64,000 bases of DNA from Lumbricus terrestris (taxonomy: Eukaryota > Annelida > Clitellata > Crassiclitellata > Lumbricidae): NCBI GenBank assembly GCA_949752735.1, contig OX457042.1, positions 32,898,289 through 32,962,288 on the forward strand, in the 5' to 3' direction. The notes below the pieces were generated by a model. The model was not told where the DNA came from and made no database searches. It was given only the letters and a program-made list of their open reading frames with translations. Shown in pieces: positions 14,801-28,471 of this stretch (the first letter of the stretch is position 1; each line of letters starts with the position of its first letter). Made by a program: the position numbers and the translations under genes.

Positions 14801-17800
14801 CTTTCTCTCACTATCTGTGTCTGACTGTAGATTTGTCTGCTTATCTCTTTCGGTCGCTGTCTGTGTCTGACTGTAGATTTGTCTGCTTATCTCTTTCGGT
14901 CGCTATCTGTGTCTGACTGTAGATTTGTCTGCCTATCTCTTTCGGTCGCTATTTGTGTCTGACTGTAGATTTGTCTGCCTATCTCTTTCTCTCACTATCT
15001 GTGTCTGACTGTAGATTTGTCTGCTTATCTCTTTCTGTCGCTATCTGTGTCTGACTGTAGGTTTGTCTGCTTATCTCTTTCGGTCGCTATCTGTGTCTGA
15101 CTGTAGATTTGTATGCCTATCTCTTTCTCTCGCTGTTTGTGTCTGACTGTAGATTTGTCTGCTTATCTCTTTCAGTCGCTATTTGTGTCTGACTGTAGAT
15201 TTGTCTACTTATCTCTTTCTGTCGCTATCTGTTTCTGACTGTAGATTTGTCTGCCTATCTCTTTCGGTCGCTATCTGTGTCTGACTGTAGATCTGTCTGC
15301 CTATCTCTTTCTCTCACTATCTGTGTCTGACTGTAGATTTGTCTGCTTATCTCTTTCTGTCGCTGTCTGTGTCTGACTGTAGATTTGTCTGCTTATCTCT
15401 GTTTCTGTTGCTATCTGTGTCTGACTGTAGATTTGTCTGCCTATCTCTTTCTCTCACTATCTGTGTCTGACTGTAGATTTGTCTGCTTATCTCTTTCGGT
15501 CGCTATCTGTATCTGACTGTAGATTTGTGTGCTTACCTCTTTCGTTCGCTATCTGTGTCTGACTGTAGATTTGTCTGCCTATCTCTTTCGGTCGCTATCT
15601 CTGTCTGACTGTAGATTTGTCTGCTTATCTCTTTCGGTCGCTATCTGTGTCTGACTGTAGATTTGTCTGCTTATCTCTTTCTGTCGCTATCTGTGTCTGA
15701 CTGTAGATTTGTCTGCCTATCTCTTTCGGTCGCTATCTGTGTCTGACTGTAGATCTGTCTGCCTATCTCTTTCTCTCACTATCTGTGTCTGACTGTAGAT
15801 TTGTGTGCTTACCTCTTTCGTTCGCTATCTGTATCTGACTGTAGATTTGTCTGCTTATCTCTTTCGGTCCCTATCTGTGTCTGACTGTAGATCTGTCTGC
15901 CTCTCTCTTTCTCTCGCTATCTGTGTCTGACTGTAGATTTGTCTGCTTATCTTTTTCTGTCGCTGTCTGTGTCTGACTGTAGATTTGTCTGCTTATCTCT
16001 TTCGGTCGCTATCTGTGTCTGACTGTAGATTTGTCTGCTTATCTCTTTCTGTCGCTATCTGTGTCTGACTGTAGTATTGTCTGCCTATCTCTTTCTCTCG
16101 CTGTTTGTGTCTGACTGTAGATTTGTCTGCTTATCTCTTTCTGTCGCTGTCTGTGTCTGGCTGTAGATTTGTCTGCCTATCTCTTTCGGTCGCTATCTGT
16201 GTCTGACTGTAGATTTGTCTGCCTATCTCTTTCTCTCACTATCTGTGTCTGACTGTAGATTTGTCTGCTTATCTCTTTCGGTCGCTGTCTGTGTCTGACT
16301 GTAGATTTGTCTGCTTATCTCTTTCGGTCGCTATCTGTGTCTGACTGTAGATTTGTCTGCCTATCTCTTTCGGTCGCTATTTGTGTCTGACTGTAGATTT
16401 GTCTGCCTATCTCTTTCTCTCATTATCTGTGTCTGACTGTAGATTTGTCTGCTTATCTCTTTCTGTCGCTATCTGTGTCTGACTGTAGGTTTGTCTGCCT
16501 ATCTCTTTCGGTCGCTATCTGTCTGACTGTAGATCTGTCTGCCTATCTCTTTCTCTCACTATCTGTGTCTGACTGTAGATTTGTCTGCTTATCTCTTTCT
16601 GTCGCTGTCTGTGTCTGACTGTAGATTTGTCTGCTTATTGCTTTCTGTCCGTATCTGTGTCTGACTGTAGATTTGTCTGCTTATCTCTTTCTGTCGCTAT
16701 CTGTGTCTGACTGTAGGTTTGTCTGCCTATCTCTTTCGGTCGCTATCTGTGTCTGACTGTAGATTTGTCTGCCTATCTCTTTCTCTCACTATCTGTGTCT
16801 GACTGTAGATTTGTCTGCTTATCTCTTTCTGTCGCTATCTGTGTCTGACTGTAGGTTTGTCTGCCTATCTCTTTCGGTCGCTATCTGTCTGACTGTAGAT
16901 TTGTCTGCCTATCTCTTTCGGTCGCTATCTGTGTCTGACTGTAGATTTGTCTGCCTATCTCTTTCTCTCACTATCTGTGTCTGACTGTAGATTTGTCTGC
17001 TTATCTCTTTCGGTCGCTGTCTGTGTCTGACTGTAGATTTGTCTGCTTATCTCTTTCGGTCGCTATCTGTGTCTGACTGTAGATTTGTCTGCCTATCTCT
17101 TTCGGTCGCTATTTGTGTCTGACTGTAGATTTGTCTGCCTATCTCTTTCTCTCACTATCTGTGTCTGACTGTAGATTTGTCTGCTTATCTCTTTCTGTCG
17201 CTATCTGTGTCTGACTGTAGGTTTGTCTGCCTATCTCTTTCGGTCGCTATCTGTCTGACTGTAGATCTGTCTGCCTATCTCTTTCTCTCACTATCTGTGT
17301 CTGACTGTAGATTTGTCTGCCTCTCTCTTTCTGTCGCTATCTGCGTCTGACTGTAGATTTGTCTGCTTATCTCTTTCTATTGCTGTCTGTGTCTTACTGT
17401 AGATTTGTCTGCCTATCTCTTTCTGTCGCTATCTGTGTCTGACTGTAGATCTGTCTGCCTATCTCTGTTTCTGTCGCTATGTGTGTCTGACTGTAGATCT
17501 GTCTGCTTATCTCTTTCGGTCGCTATCTGTGTCTGACTGTAGATCTGTCTCCTTATCTCTTTCTGTCGCTATCTGTGTCTGACTGCAGATTTGTCTGCTT
17601 ATTGCTTTCTGTCCGTATCTGTGTCTGACTGTGGATTTGTCTGCCTATCTCTTTCTCTCACTATCTGTGTCTGACTGTAGATTTGTCTGCTTATCTCTTT
17701 CGGTCGCTATCTGTGTCTCACTGTAGATTTGTCTGCCTATCTCTTTCGGTCGCTATCTGTGTCTGACTGTAGATTTGTCTGCTTATCTCTTTCTGTCGCT

Positions 17801-20800
17801 GTCTGTGTCTGGCTGTAGATTTGTCTGCCTATCTCTTTCGGTCGCTATCTGTGTCTGACTGTAGATTTGTCTGCCTATCTCTTTCTCTCACTATCTGTGT
17901 CTGACTGTAGATTTGTCTGCTTATCTCTTTCGGTCGCTGTCTGTGTCTGACTGTAGATTTGTCTGCTTATCTCTTTCGGTCGCTATCTGTGTCTGACTGT
18001 AGATTTGTCTGCCTATCTCTTTCGGTCGCTATTTGTGTCTGACTGTAGATTTGTCTGCCTATCTCTTTCTCTCACTATCTGTGTCTGACTTTAGATTTGT
18101 CTGCTTATCTCTTTCTGTCGCTATCTGTGTCTGACTGTAGGTTTGTCTGCCTATCTCTTTCGGTCGCTATCTGTCTGACTGTAGATCTGTCTGCCTATCT
18201 CTTTCTCTCACTATCTGTGTCTGACTGTAGATTTGTCTGCTTATCTCTTTCTGTCGCTGTCTGTGTCTGACTGTAGATTTGTCTGCTTATTGCTTTCTGT
18301 CCGTATCTGTGTCTGACTGTAGATTTGTCTGCTTATCTCTTTCTGTCGCTATCTGTGTCTGACTGTAGGTTTGTCTGCCTATCTCTTTCGGTCGCTATCT
18401 GTGTCTGACTGTAGATTTGTCTGCCTATCTCTTTCTCTCACTATCTGTGTCTGACTGTAGATTTGTCTGCTTATCTCTTTCTGTCGCTATCTGTGTCTGA
18501 CTGTAGGTTTGTCTGCCTATCTCTTTCGGTCGCTATCTGTCTGACTGTAGATTTGTCTGCCTATCTCTTTCGGTCGCTATCTGTGTCTGACTGTAGATTT
18601 GTCTGCCTATCTCTTTCTCTCACTATCTGTGTCTGACTGTAGATTTGTCTGCTTATCTCTTTCGGTCGCTGTCTGTGTCTGACTGTAGATTTGTCTGCTT
18701 ATCTCTTTCGGTCGCTATCTGTGTCTGACTGTAGATTTGTCTGCCTATCTCTTTCGGTCGCTATTTGTGTCTGACTGTAGATTTGTCTGCCTATCTCTTT
18801 CTCTCACTATCTGTGTCTGACTGTAGATTTGTCTGCTTATCTCTTTCTGTCGCTATCTGTGTCTGACTGTAGGTTTGTCTGCCTATCTCTTTCGGTCGCT
18901 ATCTGTCTGACTGTAGATCTGTCTGCCTATCTCTTTCTCTCACTATCTGTGTCTGACTGTAGATTTGTCTGCCTCTCTCTTTCTGTCGCTATCTGCGTCT
19001 GACTGTAGATTTGTCTGCTTATCTCTTTCTATTGCTGTCTGTGTCTTACTGTAGATTTGTCTGCCTATCTCTTTCTGTCGCTATCTGTGTCTGACTGTAG
19101 ATCTGTCTGCCTATCTCTGTTTCTGTCGCTATGTGTGTCTGACTGTAGATCTGTCTGCTTATCTCTTTCGGTCGCTATCTGTGTCTGACTGTAGATCTGT
19201 CTCCTTATCTCTTTCTGTCGCTATCTGTGTCTGACTGTAGATTTGTCTGCTTATTGCTTTCTGTCCGTATCTGTGTCTGACTGTGGATTTGTCTGCCTAT
19301 CTCTTTCTCTCACTATCTGTGTCTGACTGTAGATTTGTCTGCTTATCTCTTTCGGTCGCTGTCTGTGTCTGACTGTAGATCTGTCTGCCTCTCTCTTTCT
19401 CTCGCTATCTGTGTCTGACTGTAGATTTGTCTGCTTATCTTTTTCTGTCGCTGTCTGTGTCTGACTGTAGATTTGTCTGCTTATCTCTTTCGGTCGCTAT
19501 CTGTGTCTGACTGTAGATTTGTCTGCTTATCTCTTTCGGTCGCTATCTGTGTCTGACTGTAGTATTGTCTGCCTATCTCTTTCTCTCGCTGTTTGTGTCT
19601 GACTGTAGATTTGTCTGCTTATCTCTTTCGGTCGCTATCTGTGTCTGTCTGTAGATTTGTCTGCCTATCTCTTTCGGTCGCTATCTGTGTCTGACTGTAG
19701 ATTTGTCTGCCTATCTCTTTCGGTCGCTATCTGTGTCTGACTGTAGATTTGTCTGCTTATCTCTTTCTGTCGCTGTCTGTGTCTGACTGTAGATTTGTCT
19801 GCCTATCTCTTTCGGTCGCTATCTGTGTCTGACTGTAGATTTGTCTGCCTATCTCTTTCTCTCACTATCTGTGTCTGACTGTAGATTTGTCTGCTTATCT
19901 CTTTCGGTCGCTGTCTGTGTCTGACTGTAGATTTGTCTGCTTATCTCTTTCGGTCGCTATCTGTGTCTGACTGTAGATTTGTCTGCCTATCTCTTTCGGT
20001 CGCTATTTGTGTCTGACTGTAGATTTGTCTGCCTATCTCTTTCTCTCACTATCTGTGTCTGACTGTAGATTTGTCTGCTTATCTCTTTCTGTCGCTATCT
20101 GTGTCTGACTGTAGGTTTGTCTGCCTATCTCTTTCGGTCGCTATCTGTCTGACTGTAGATCTGTCTGCCTATCTCTTTCTCTCACTATCTGTATCTGACT
20201 GTAGATTTGTCTGCTTATCTCTTTCTGTCGCTGTCTGTGTCTGACTGTAGATTTGTCTGCTTATCTCTGTTTCTGTCGCTATCTGTGTCTGACTGTAGAT
20301 TTGTCTGCCTATCTCTTTCTCTCACTATCTGTGTCTGACTGTAGATTTGTCTGCTTATCTCTTTCGGTCGCTATCTGTATCTGACTGTAGATTTGTGTGC
20401 TTACCTCTTTCGTTCGCTATCTGTGTCTGACTGTAGATTTGTCTGCTTATCTCTTTCGGTCCCTATCTGTGTCTGACTGTAGATCTGTCTGCCTATCTCT
20501 TTCGGTCGCTATCTCTGTCTGACTGTAGATTTGTCTGCTTATCTCTTTCGGTCGCTATCTGTGTCTGACTGTAGATTTGTCTGCTTATCTCTTTCTGTCG
20601 CTATCTGTGTCTGACTGTAGATTTGTCTGCCTATCTCTTTCGGTCGCTATCTGTCTGACTGTAGATCTGTCTGCCTATCTCTTTCTCTCACTATCTGTGT
20701 CTGACTGTAGATTTGTGTGCTTACCTCTTTCGTTCGCTATCTGTATCTGACTGTAGATTTGTCTGCTTATCTCTTTCGGTCCCTATCTGTGTCTGACTGT

Positions 20801-23800
20801 AGATCTGTCTGCCTATCTCTTTCGGTCGCTATCTGTGTCTGACTGTAGATTTGTCTGCTTATCTCTTTCGGTCGCTATCTGTGTCTGACTGTAGATTTGT
20901 CTGCTTATCTCTTTCTGTCGCTATCTGTGTCTGACTGTAGATTTGTCTGCCTATCTCTTTCGGTCGCTATCTGTGTCTGACTGTAGATCTGTCTGCCTAT
21001 CTCTTTCTCTCACTATCTGTGTCTGACTGTAGATTTGTCTGCTTATCTCTTTCGGTCGCTGTCTGTGTCTGACTGTAGATTTGTCTGCCTCTCTCTTTCT
21101 CTCGCTATCTGTGTCTGACTGTAGATTTGTCTGCTTATCTCTTTCGGTCGCTATCTGTGTCTGACTGTAGATTTGTCTGCTTATGTCTTTCGGTCGCTAT
21201 CTGTGTCTGACTGTAGATTTGTCTGCTTATCTCTTTCAGTCGCTGTCTGTGTCTGACTGTAGATCTGTCTGCCTCTCTCTTTCTCTCGCTATCTGTGTCT
21301 GACTGTAGATTTGTCTGCTTATCTCTTTCGGTCGCTATCTGTGTCTGACTGTAGATTTGTCTGCTTATGTCTTTCGGTCGCTATCTGTGTCTGACTGTAG
21401 ATTTGTCTGCCTATCTCTTTCGGTCGCTATCTGTGTCTGACTGTAGATTTGTCTGCCTATCTCTTTCTCTCACTATCTGTGTCTGACTGTAGATTTGTCT
21501 GCTTATCTATTTCGGTCGCTGTCTGTGTCTGACTGTAGATCTGTCTGCCTCTCTCTTTCTCTCGCTATCTGTGTCTGACTGTAGATTTGTCTGCTTATCT
21601 TTTTCTGTCGCTGTCTGTGTCTGACTGTAGATTTGTCTGCTTATCTCTTTCGGTCGCTATCTGTGTCTGACTGTAGATTTGTCTGCTTATCTCTTTCGGT
21701 CGCTATCTGTGTCTGACTGTAGTATTGTCTGCCTATCTCTTTCTCTCGCTGTTTGTGTCTGACTGTAGATTTGTCTGCTTATCTCTTTCGGTCGCTATCT
21801 GTGTCTGTCTGTAGATTTGTCTGCCTATCTCTTTCGGTCGCTATCTGTGTCTGACTGTAGATTTGTCTGCCTATCTCTTTCGGTCGCTATCTGTGTCTGA
21901 CTGTAGATTTGTCTGCTTATCTCTTTCTGTCGCTGTCTGTGTCTGGCTGTAGATTTGTCTGCCTATCTCTTTCGGTCGCTATCTGTGTCTGACTGTAGAT
22001 TTGTCTGCCTATCTCTTTCTCTCACTATCTGTGTCTGACTGTAGATTTGTCTGCTTATCTCTTTCGGTCGCTGTCTGTGTCTGACTGTAGATTTGTCTGC
22101 TTATCTCTTTCGGTCGCTATCTGTGTCTGACTATAGATTTGTCTGCCTATCTCTTTCGGTCGCTATTTGTGTCTGACTGTAGATTTGTCTGCCTATCTCT
22201 TTCTCTCACTATCTGTGTCTGACTGTAGATTTGTCTGCTTATCTCTTTCTGTCGCTATCTGTGTCTGACTGTAGGTTTGTCTGCCTATCTCTTTCGGTCG
22301 CTATCTGTCTGACTGTAGATCTGTCTGCCTATCTCTTTCTCTCACTATCTGTGTCTGACTGTAGATTTGTCTGCTTATCTCTTTCTGTCGCTGTCTGTGT
22401 CTGACTGTAGATTTGTCTGCTTATTGCTTTCTGTCCGTATCTGTGTCTGACTGTAGATTTGTCTGCCTATCTCTTTCTGTCGCTATCTGCGTCTGACTGT
22501 AGATTTGTCTGCTTATCTCTTTCTATTGCTGTCTGTGTCTTACTGTAGATTTGTCTGCCTATCTCTTTCTGTCGCTATCTGTGTCTGACTGTAGATCTGT
22601 CTGCCTATCTCTGTTTCTGTCGCTATGTGTGTCTGACTGTAGATCTGTCTGCTTATCTCTTTCGGTCGCTATCTGTGTCTGACTGTAGATCTGTCTCCTT
22701 ATCTCTTTCTGTCGCTATCTGTGTCTGACTGTAGATTTGTCTGCCTATCTCTGTTTCTGTCGCTATCTGTGTCTGACTGTAGATCTTTCTGCTTTCCTCT
22801 TTCGTTCACTATCTGTGTCTGACTGTTGATTTGTCTGCTTATCTCTTTCGGTCGCTATCTGTGTCTGACTGTAGATTTGTCTGCTTATCTCTTTCGGTCG
22901 CTATCTGTGTCTGACTGTAGATTTGTCTGCTTATCTCTTTCTGTCGCTATCTGTGTCTGACTGTAGATTTGTCTGCCTATCTCTTTCGGTCGCTATCTGT
23001 GTCTGACTGTAGATCTGTCTGCCTATCTCTTTCTCTCACTATCTGTGTCTGACTGTAGATTTGTCTGCTTATCTCTTTCGGTCGCTGTCTGTGTCTGACT
23101 GTAGATTTGTCTGCCTCTCTCTTTCTCTCGCTATCTGTGTCTGACTGTAGATTTGTCTGCTTATCTCTTTCGGTCGCTATCTGTGTCTGACTGTAGATTT
23201 GTCTGCTTATGTCTTTCGGTCGCTATCTGTGTCTGACTGTAGATTTGTCTGCTTATCTCCTTCAGTCGCTGTCTGTGTCTGACTGTAGATCTGTCTGCCT
23301 CTCTCTTTCTCTCGCTATCTGTGTCTGACTGTAGATTTGTCTGCTTATCTCTTTCGGTCGCTATCTGTGTCTGACTGTAGATTTGTCTGCTTATGTCTTT
23401 CGGTCGCTATCTGTGTCTGACTGTAGATTTGTCTGCCTATCTCTTTCGGTCGCTATCTGTGTCTGACTGTAGATTTGTCTGCCTATCTCTTTCTCTCACT
23501 ATCTGTGTCTGACTGTAGATTTGTCTGCTTATCTATTTCGGTCGCTGTCTGTGTCTGACTGTAGATCTGTCTGCCTCTCTCTTTCTCTCGCTATCTGTGT
23601 CTGACTGTAGATTTGTCTGCTTATCTTTTTCTGTCGCTGTCTGTGTCTGACTGTAGATTTGTCTGCTTATCTCTTTCGGTCGCTATCTGTGTCTGACTGT
23701 AGATTTGTCTGCTTATCTCTTTCGGTCGCTATCTGTGTCTGACTGTAGTATTGTCTGCCTATCTCTTTCTCTCGCTGTTTGTGTCTGACTGTAGATTTGT

Positions 23801-26639
23801 CTGCTTATCTCTTTCGGTCGCTATCTGTGTCTGTCTGTAGATTTGTCTGCCTATCTCTTTCGGTCGCTATCTGTGTCTGACTGTAGATTTGTCTGCCTAT
23901 CTCTTTCGGTCGCTATCTGTGTCTGACTGTAGATTTGTCTGCTTATCTCTTTCTGTCGCTGTCTGTGTCTGGCTGTAGATTTGTCTGCCTATCTCTTTCG
24001 GTCGCTATCTGTGTCTGACTGTAGATTTGTCTGCCTATCTCTTTCTCTCACTATCTGTGTCTGACTGTAGATTTGTCTGCTTATCTCTTTCGGTCGCTGT
24101 CTGTGTCTGACTGTAGATTTGTCTGCTTATCTCTTTCGGTCGCTATCTGTGTCTGACTATAGATTTGTCTGCCTATCTCTTTCGGTCGCTATTTGTGTCT
24201 GACTGTAGATTTGTCTGCCTATCTCTTTCTCTCACTATCTGTGTCTGACTGTAGATTTGTCTGCTTATCTCTTTCTGTCGCTATCTGTGTCTGACTGTAG
24301 GTTTGTCTGCCTATCTCTTTCGGTCGCTATCTGTCTGACTGTAGATCTGTCTGCCTATCTCTTTCTCTCACTATCTGTGTCTGACTGTAGATTTGTCTGC
24401 TTATCTCTTTCTGTCGCTGTCTGTGTCTGACTGTAGATTTGTCTGCTTATTGCTTTCTGTCCGTATCTGTGTCTGACTGTAGATTTGTCTGCCTATCTCT
24501 TTCTGTCGCTATCTGCGTCTGACTGTAGATTTGTCTGCTTATCTCTTTCTATTGCTGTCTGTGTCTTACTGTAGATTTGTCTGCCTATCTCTTTCTGTCG
24601 CTATCTGTGTCTGACTGTAGATCTGTCTGCCTATCTCTGTTTCTGTCGCTATGTGTGTCTGACTGTAGATCTGTCTGCTTATCTCTTTCGGTCGCTATCT
24701 GTGTCTGACTGTAGATCTGTCTCCTTATCTCTTTCTGTCGCTATCTGTGTCTGACTGTAGATTTGTCTGCCTATCTCTGTTTCTGTCGCTATCTGTGTCT
24801 GACTGTAGATCTTTCTGCTTTCCTCTTTCGTTCACTATCTGTGTCTGACTGTAGATTTGTCTGCCTATCTCTTTCGGTCCCTATCTGTGTCTTACTGTAG
24901 ATTTGTCTGCCTATCTCTTTCGGTCGCTATCTGTGTCTGACTGTAGATTTGTCTGCTTATCTCTTTCGGTCGCTATCTGTGTCTGACTGTAGATCTGTCT
25001 GCCTATCTCTGTTTCTGTCGCTATCTGTGTCTGACTGTAGATTTGTCTGATTATCTTTTTCGGTCGCTATCTGTGTCTGACTGTAGATTTGTCTGCTTAT
25101 CTGTTTCTGTCGCTATCAGTGTCTGACTCTAGATTTGTCTGCTTATCTCTTTTTGTCGCTATCTGTGTCTGACAGTAGATTTGTCTGCCTATCTCTTTCT
25201 GTCGCTATCTGTGTTTGACTGTAGATCTGTCTGCCTATCTCTTTCTGTCACTATCTGTGTCTGACTGTAGATTTGTCTGCTTATCTCTTTCGGTCGCTAT
25301 CTGTGTCTGACTGTAGATCTCTCTTCCTATCTCTTGCTCTCGCTATCTATGTCTGACTGTAGATTTGTCTGCTTATCTCTTTCGGTCGCTATTTGTGTCT
25401 GACTGTAGATCTGTCTGCCTATCTCTTTCTCTCGCTATCTGTGTCTGACTGTAGATTTGTCTGCTTATCTTTTTCTGTCGCTGTCTGTGTCTGACTGTAG
25501 ATTTGTCTGCTTATCTCTTTCGGTCGCTATCTGTGTCTGACTGTAGATTTGTCTGCCTATCTCTTTCTCTCGCTGTTTGTGTCTGACTGTAGATTTGTCT
25601 GGTTATCTCTTTCGGTCGCTATCTGTGTTTGACTGTAGATTTGTCTGCCTATCTCTTTCGGTCGCTATCTGTGTCTGACTGTAGATCTGTCTGCCTATCT
25701 CTTTCTCTCACTATCTGTGTCTGACTGTAGATTTGTCTGCTTATCTCTTTCTGTCGCTGTCTGTGTCTGACTGTAGATTTGTCTGCCTATCTCTTTCGGT
25801 CGCTATCTGTGTCTGACTGTAGATTTGTCTGCCTATCTCTTTCTCTCGCTATCTGTGTCTGACTGTAGATTTGTCTGCTTATCTCTTTCGGTCGCTGTCT
25901 GTGTCTGACTGTAGATTTGTCTGCTTATCTTTTTCTGTCGCTATCTGTGTCTGACTGTAGATCTGTCTGCTTATCTTTTTCTGTCAGTTTGTTTTTGGCT
26001 TTCTGTCACTGTCTGTTGCTGAACATAGGTCTGTCTTCCTATCTCTTTCTCTCACTCTCCCTGTTTTGGCCTTTTTTTTTGTCTACTTATCTCTTTCTGT
26101 CACTGTCTGTGTCTAACTGTGGATATGTCTGCTATTCTGTTTCTCTCACTCTCCCTGTTCAGTGCAAGTCCTGAATATTCGTTGTATGTATAGGCTATAT
26201 TCAGATGAGTTCAAATGTTGATGGATGTTTTACCCTGGGAATTGGTTAATACATGTAAATTGCCCACAGGTATTTAGTTGCCAGTTATGAATAATTATCT
26301 AAAGTTTATTCATATTCTTGAGTGTTATTGTATTGATAACTGTTTCTCGTTAATGTTTTATTTGAGAAATGTGATGTGCCAAATTCATCACATTTGCTCC
26401 TTGTATGAAATAGGCGTTAGTAATTTGGGTAGTCCACTCATCGTAGGCGCTTCAGGCAGTTTGACTTTCGATTTTCCGCATTACTCTTTAGGATGACCAA
26501 GTCGACGCCGTCGCTGTCATGTTTTACACGTTTTCAGTGATGTTTCTTAAGTAGAGCCTAAAACTCTGCTGCATAGATTCAACATTTATCTGCGGCTCGC
26601 TTTATCCGTAACTCTCACACGCTAGAGTAATACGCGCAC

Positions 26640-26825
26640 TCTCTCTGTCTCTCTGTGTCTTTGTCTCTTCTCTCTGTTGTATGTCTGTCTGTCTGTCTTT
26701 GTCTGTCTGTCTCTCTCTCTCGCTCTGTCTCCCTCTGTCTCTTCCCTCTGTTGTCTGTCTCTCTGTCTCTGTTTGTCTCTCTCTTGCTCTGTGTGTGTGT
26801 CTCTGTCTCTCTGTGTCTGTACCTC

Positions 26826-26882
<57 letters not shown>

Positions 26883-27009
26883 TTGTCTGTCTCTCTCCCT
26901 CTCTCCCACAGTCTTTTGTTTTCAGACGCTCTTGCTTTAAGTCCTGCGCTCATTTAAATTTAACCTTTTCTAACCTTTACTGCGTTCTTCGACGTTCTAT
27001 CGCTCTCTA

Positions 27010-27088
<79 letters not shown>

Positions 27089-27160
27089 GTTTATCTCTTC
27101 TGCTTCTTTCTTGTTCTGTCTTTTTCTTCTGTGTGTGTGTGTCTGTCTGTCTTTCTGTGT
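26640..27160. repeat. Compound CTCT/CTGT, AT and CTGT microsatellite (copy A)
   Basis: A pyrimidine-rich belt of CTCTGT words leads into an AT run at about 26838-26880, then after a short unique stretch into a pure CTGT tetranucleotide run at about 27008-27084. The words resemble those of the upstream 46-bp satellite, suggesting a common origin. Open frames here on either strand are low-complexity artefacts. Confidence 0.9.
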
Positions 27161-27763
27161 CTGTCCTCCGTCTGTGTTCCTTGCTCTTCGTCTGTTTCTG
27201 GCTCTTTACTCTTTTTCTAGGTCTCTGTCTTTTCTTCCGTGAACCGTCAAAATTTCGGTCTCTGTCTCCTTTTGTCAACTATTTGCCCTCTTGTCTTGTC
27301 CGCTCTCAATCATCATTTACTTTTTACTTCCATTACAAATTGCTCTGACGTCCATTACACGCCTTGTCATTTTTTCATTCACTCATTCGATCCGTCTCCG
27401 ATTTACTTCGGCTCCGTGCAATGCGCATTTGACTCAGCCTGGCTCTCTTCTATACTCATCCTACGCACTTTAAGGCCTAGATGTGTTGTGTCTTTTCGCG
27501 TTTGCATCAGCGCCAAATATGCTTTTTCTTTTCATTCCCCTCAATTACAAGCAAATTAGCCTACTGAAATTTCTAAAATTGGACTTTCCGCGGGTTATAC
27601 GCCAGAAATCTGACGTTTCGAAATTCTACTGCCTGAGTATAGCGCTGACATGAGCGGACTACGGAGACCTATTTGCCAACACCTCCACGTGGTGGTCTCT
27701 GGGCGTGCAGTCATACCAACTGGTTTGACTGCATGGCAAAGATTGGCAATTTATTATTATTCA

Positions 27764-27804
27764 TGTTGTTTCGTCAGTATGCCAGGCATACTGACGAAAC
27801 AACA
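27764..27804. repeat. 41-bp perfect palindrome with 1-nt centre A (copy A)
   Basis: Arms of 20 bp (TGTTGTTTCGTCAGTATGCC at 27764-27783 and its exact reverse complement at 27785-27804) flank a single A. Such a structure could extrude as a cruciform, or form a hairpin in RNA. It is conserved in copy B. Confidence 0.9.
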
Positions 27805-28471
27805 AAGTTTGCTATTTCAATTATGTTTATATATTTACAGTCGTGCGTGCTTGTTGATGTCTAGGTTTTGAGGCCTATATGCCCTTTGTTATTAGCATTA
27901 TAAATATAGTCTGTTGCTAGCTTTTATTATTTTCACTAACTTCAGACAATTAGCCTATCTGTATTATTGTTCTTATAGGCTAATTATTATAATGGTTACC
28001 GAATAGACCTAAATAAAAGAAAATAAATTGTAAATTATATTATAAGTAGACCATAGGCCTATACGATTATGCATTTATATATTATGAATAATTGTGCCTA
28101 GACTAATATGAAAATTGTATAAAAATAACGTCGTTGATTTATATTGGCGTATTGTGTGCAATGAGGAATTTACTATGGGTTCCAAGAAAGACTGGGGGTT
28201 GAACCCACACAGTACCCCCAACAATTCTCACCCTGGACTGACTAGACAGAACTTCCTGTGGTCCCCACCATCTTAAATTCAACCCTGCACTGTCCGTCAT
28301 ATTGCTATCGTTTGACAGCAATCCGTCATTGCATACATAGGCCCCATAGGCGAATTAAGTAGGCCTACCCCGGTTTGGGTCTGCCACGTCAGAGTTACGA
28401 GAAGGAGACGTGGCAGAGTTATGTATCCCGCCATTTTCCTTTAGTGTATTAGGGCCTATATCATTTACTAT

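Larger units (their letters stand above)
5630..23900. repeat. 9102-bp tandem higher-order duplication
   Basis: A segment of about 9.1 kb (roughly 5630-14730) is followed directly by a near-identical copy (roughly 14730-23900). Marker variants keep an offset of exactly 9102 bp: GTATGCCTAT at 6009 and 15111, CTATTGCTG at 8275 and 17377, ATGTCTTT at 12081 and 21183, and GTAGTATT at 14643 and 23745. Few differences were noticed, for example TCTATCGC near 13283 against TCTGTCGC near 22385. Such high identity implies a recent duplication, or an assembly duplication. Confidence 0.85.
1..26170. repeat. 46-bp satellite array with higher-order structure
   Basis: The first 26 kb is a continuous head-to-tail array of units of about 46 bp. 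Each unit contains TGTCTGACTGTAG, then TTTGTCTGC, then TATCTCTTT and GTCGCTATC. Units differ by point changes (CGGTCGC, CTGTCGC or CTCTCAC in the middle) and by 2-bp indels (GT lost from CTGTGTCTG, or GT gained as CTCTGTTTC). The + strand is rich in T and C and poor in A. The array starts before base 1 and degrades between about 25950 and 26170. Short reading frames on both strands are repeat artefacts, because 46 is not a multiple of three. No gene or mobile element interrupts it. It is either pericentromeric/heterochromatic satellite or a large minisatellite; I cannot tell which. Confidence 0.97.

Noticed and set aside
1..26170. CRISPR-like array
   Set aside because: There are no unique spacers; the whole 46-bp unit is repeated in tandem, and the window is eukaryotic.
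26615..27278. Overlapping frames of 70-179 residues on both strands in microsatellite belts
   Set aside because: Low-complexity Ser/Leu/Cys/Val or Arg/Asp/Thr sequence from CTGT and CTCT repeats.
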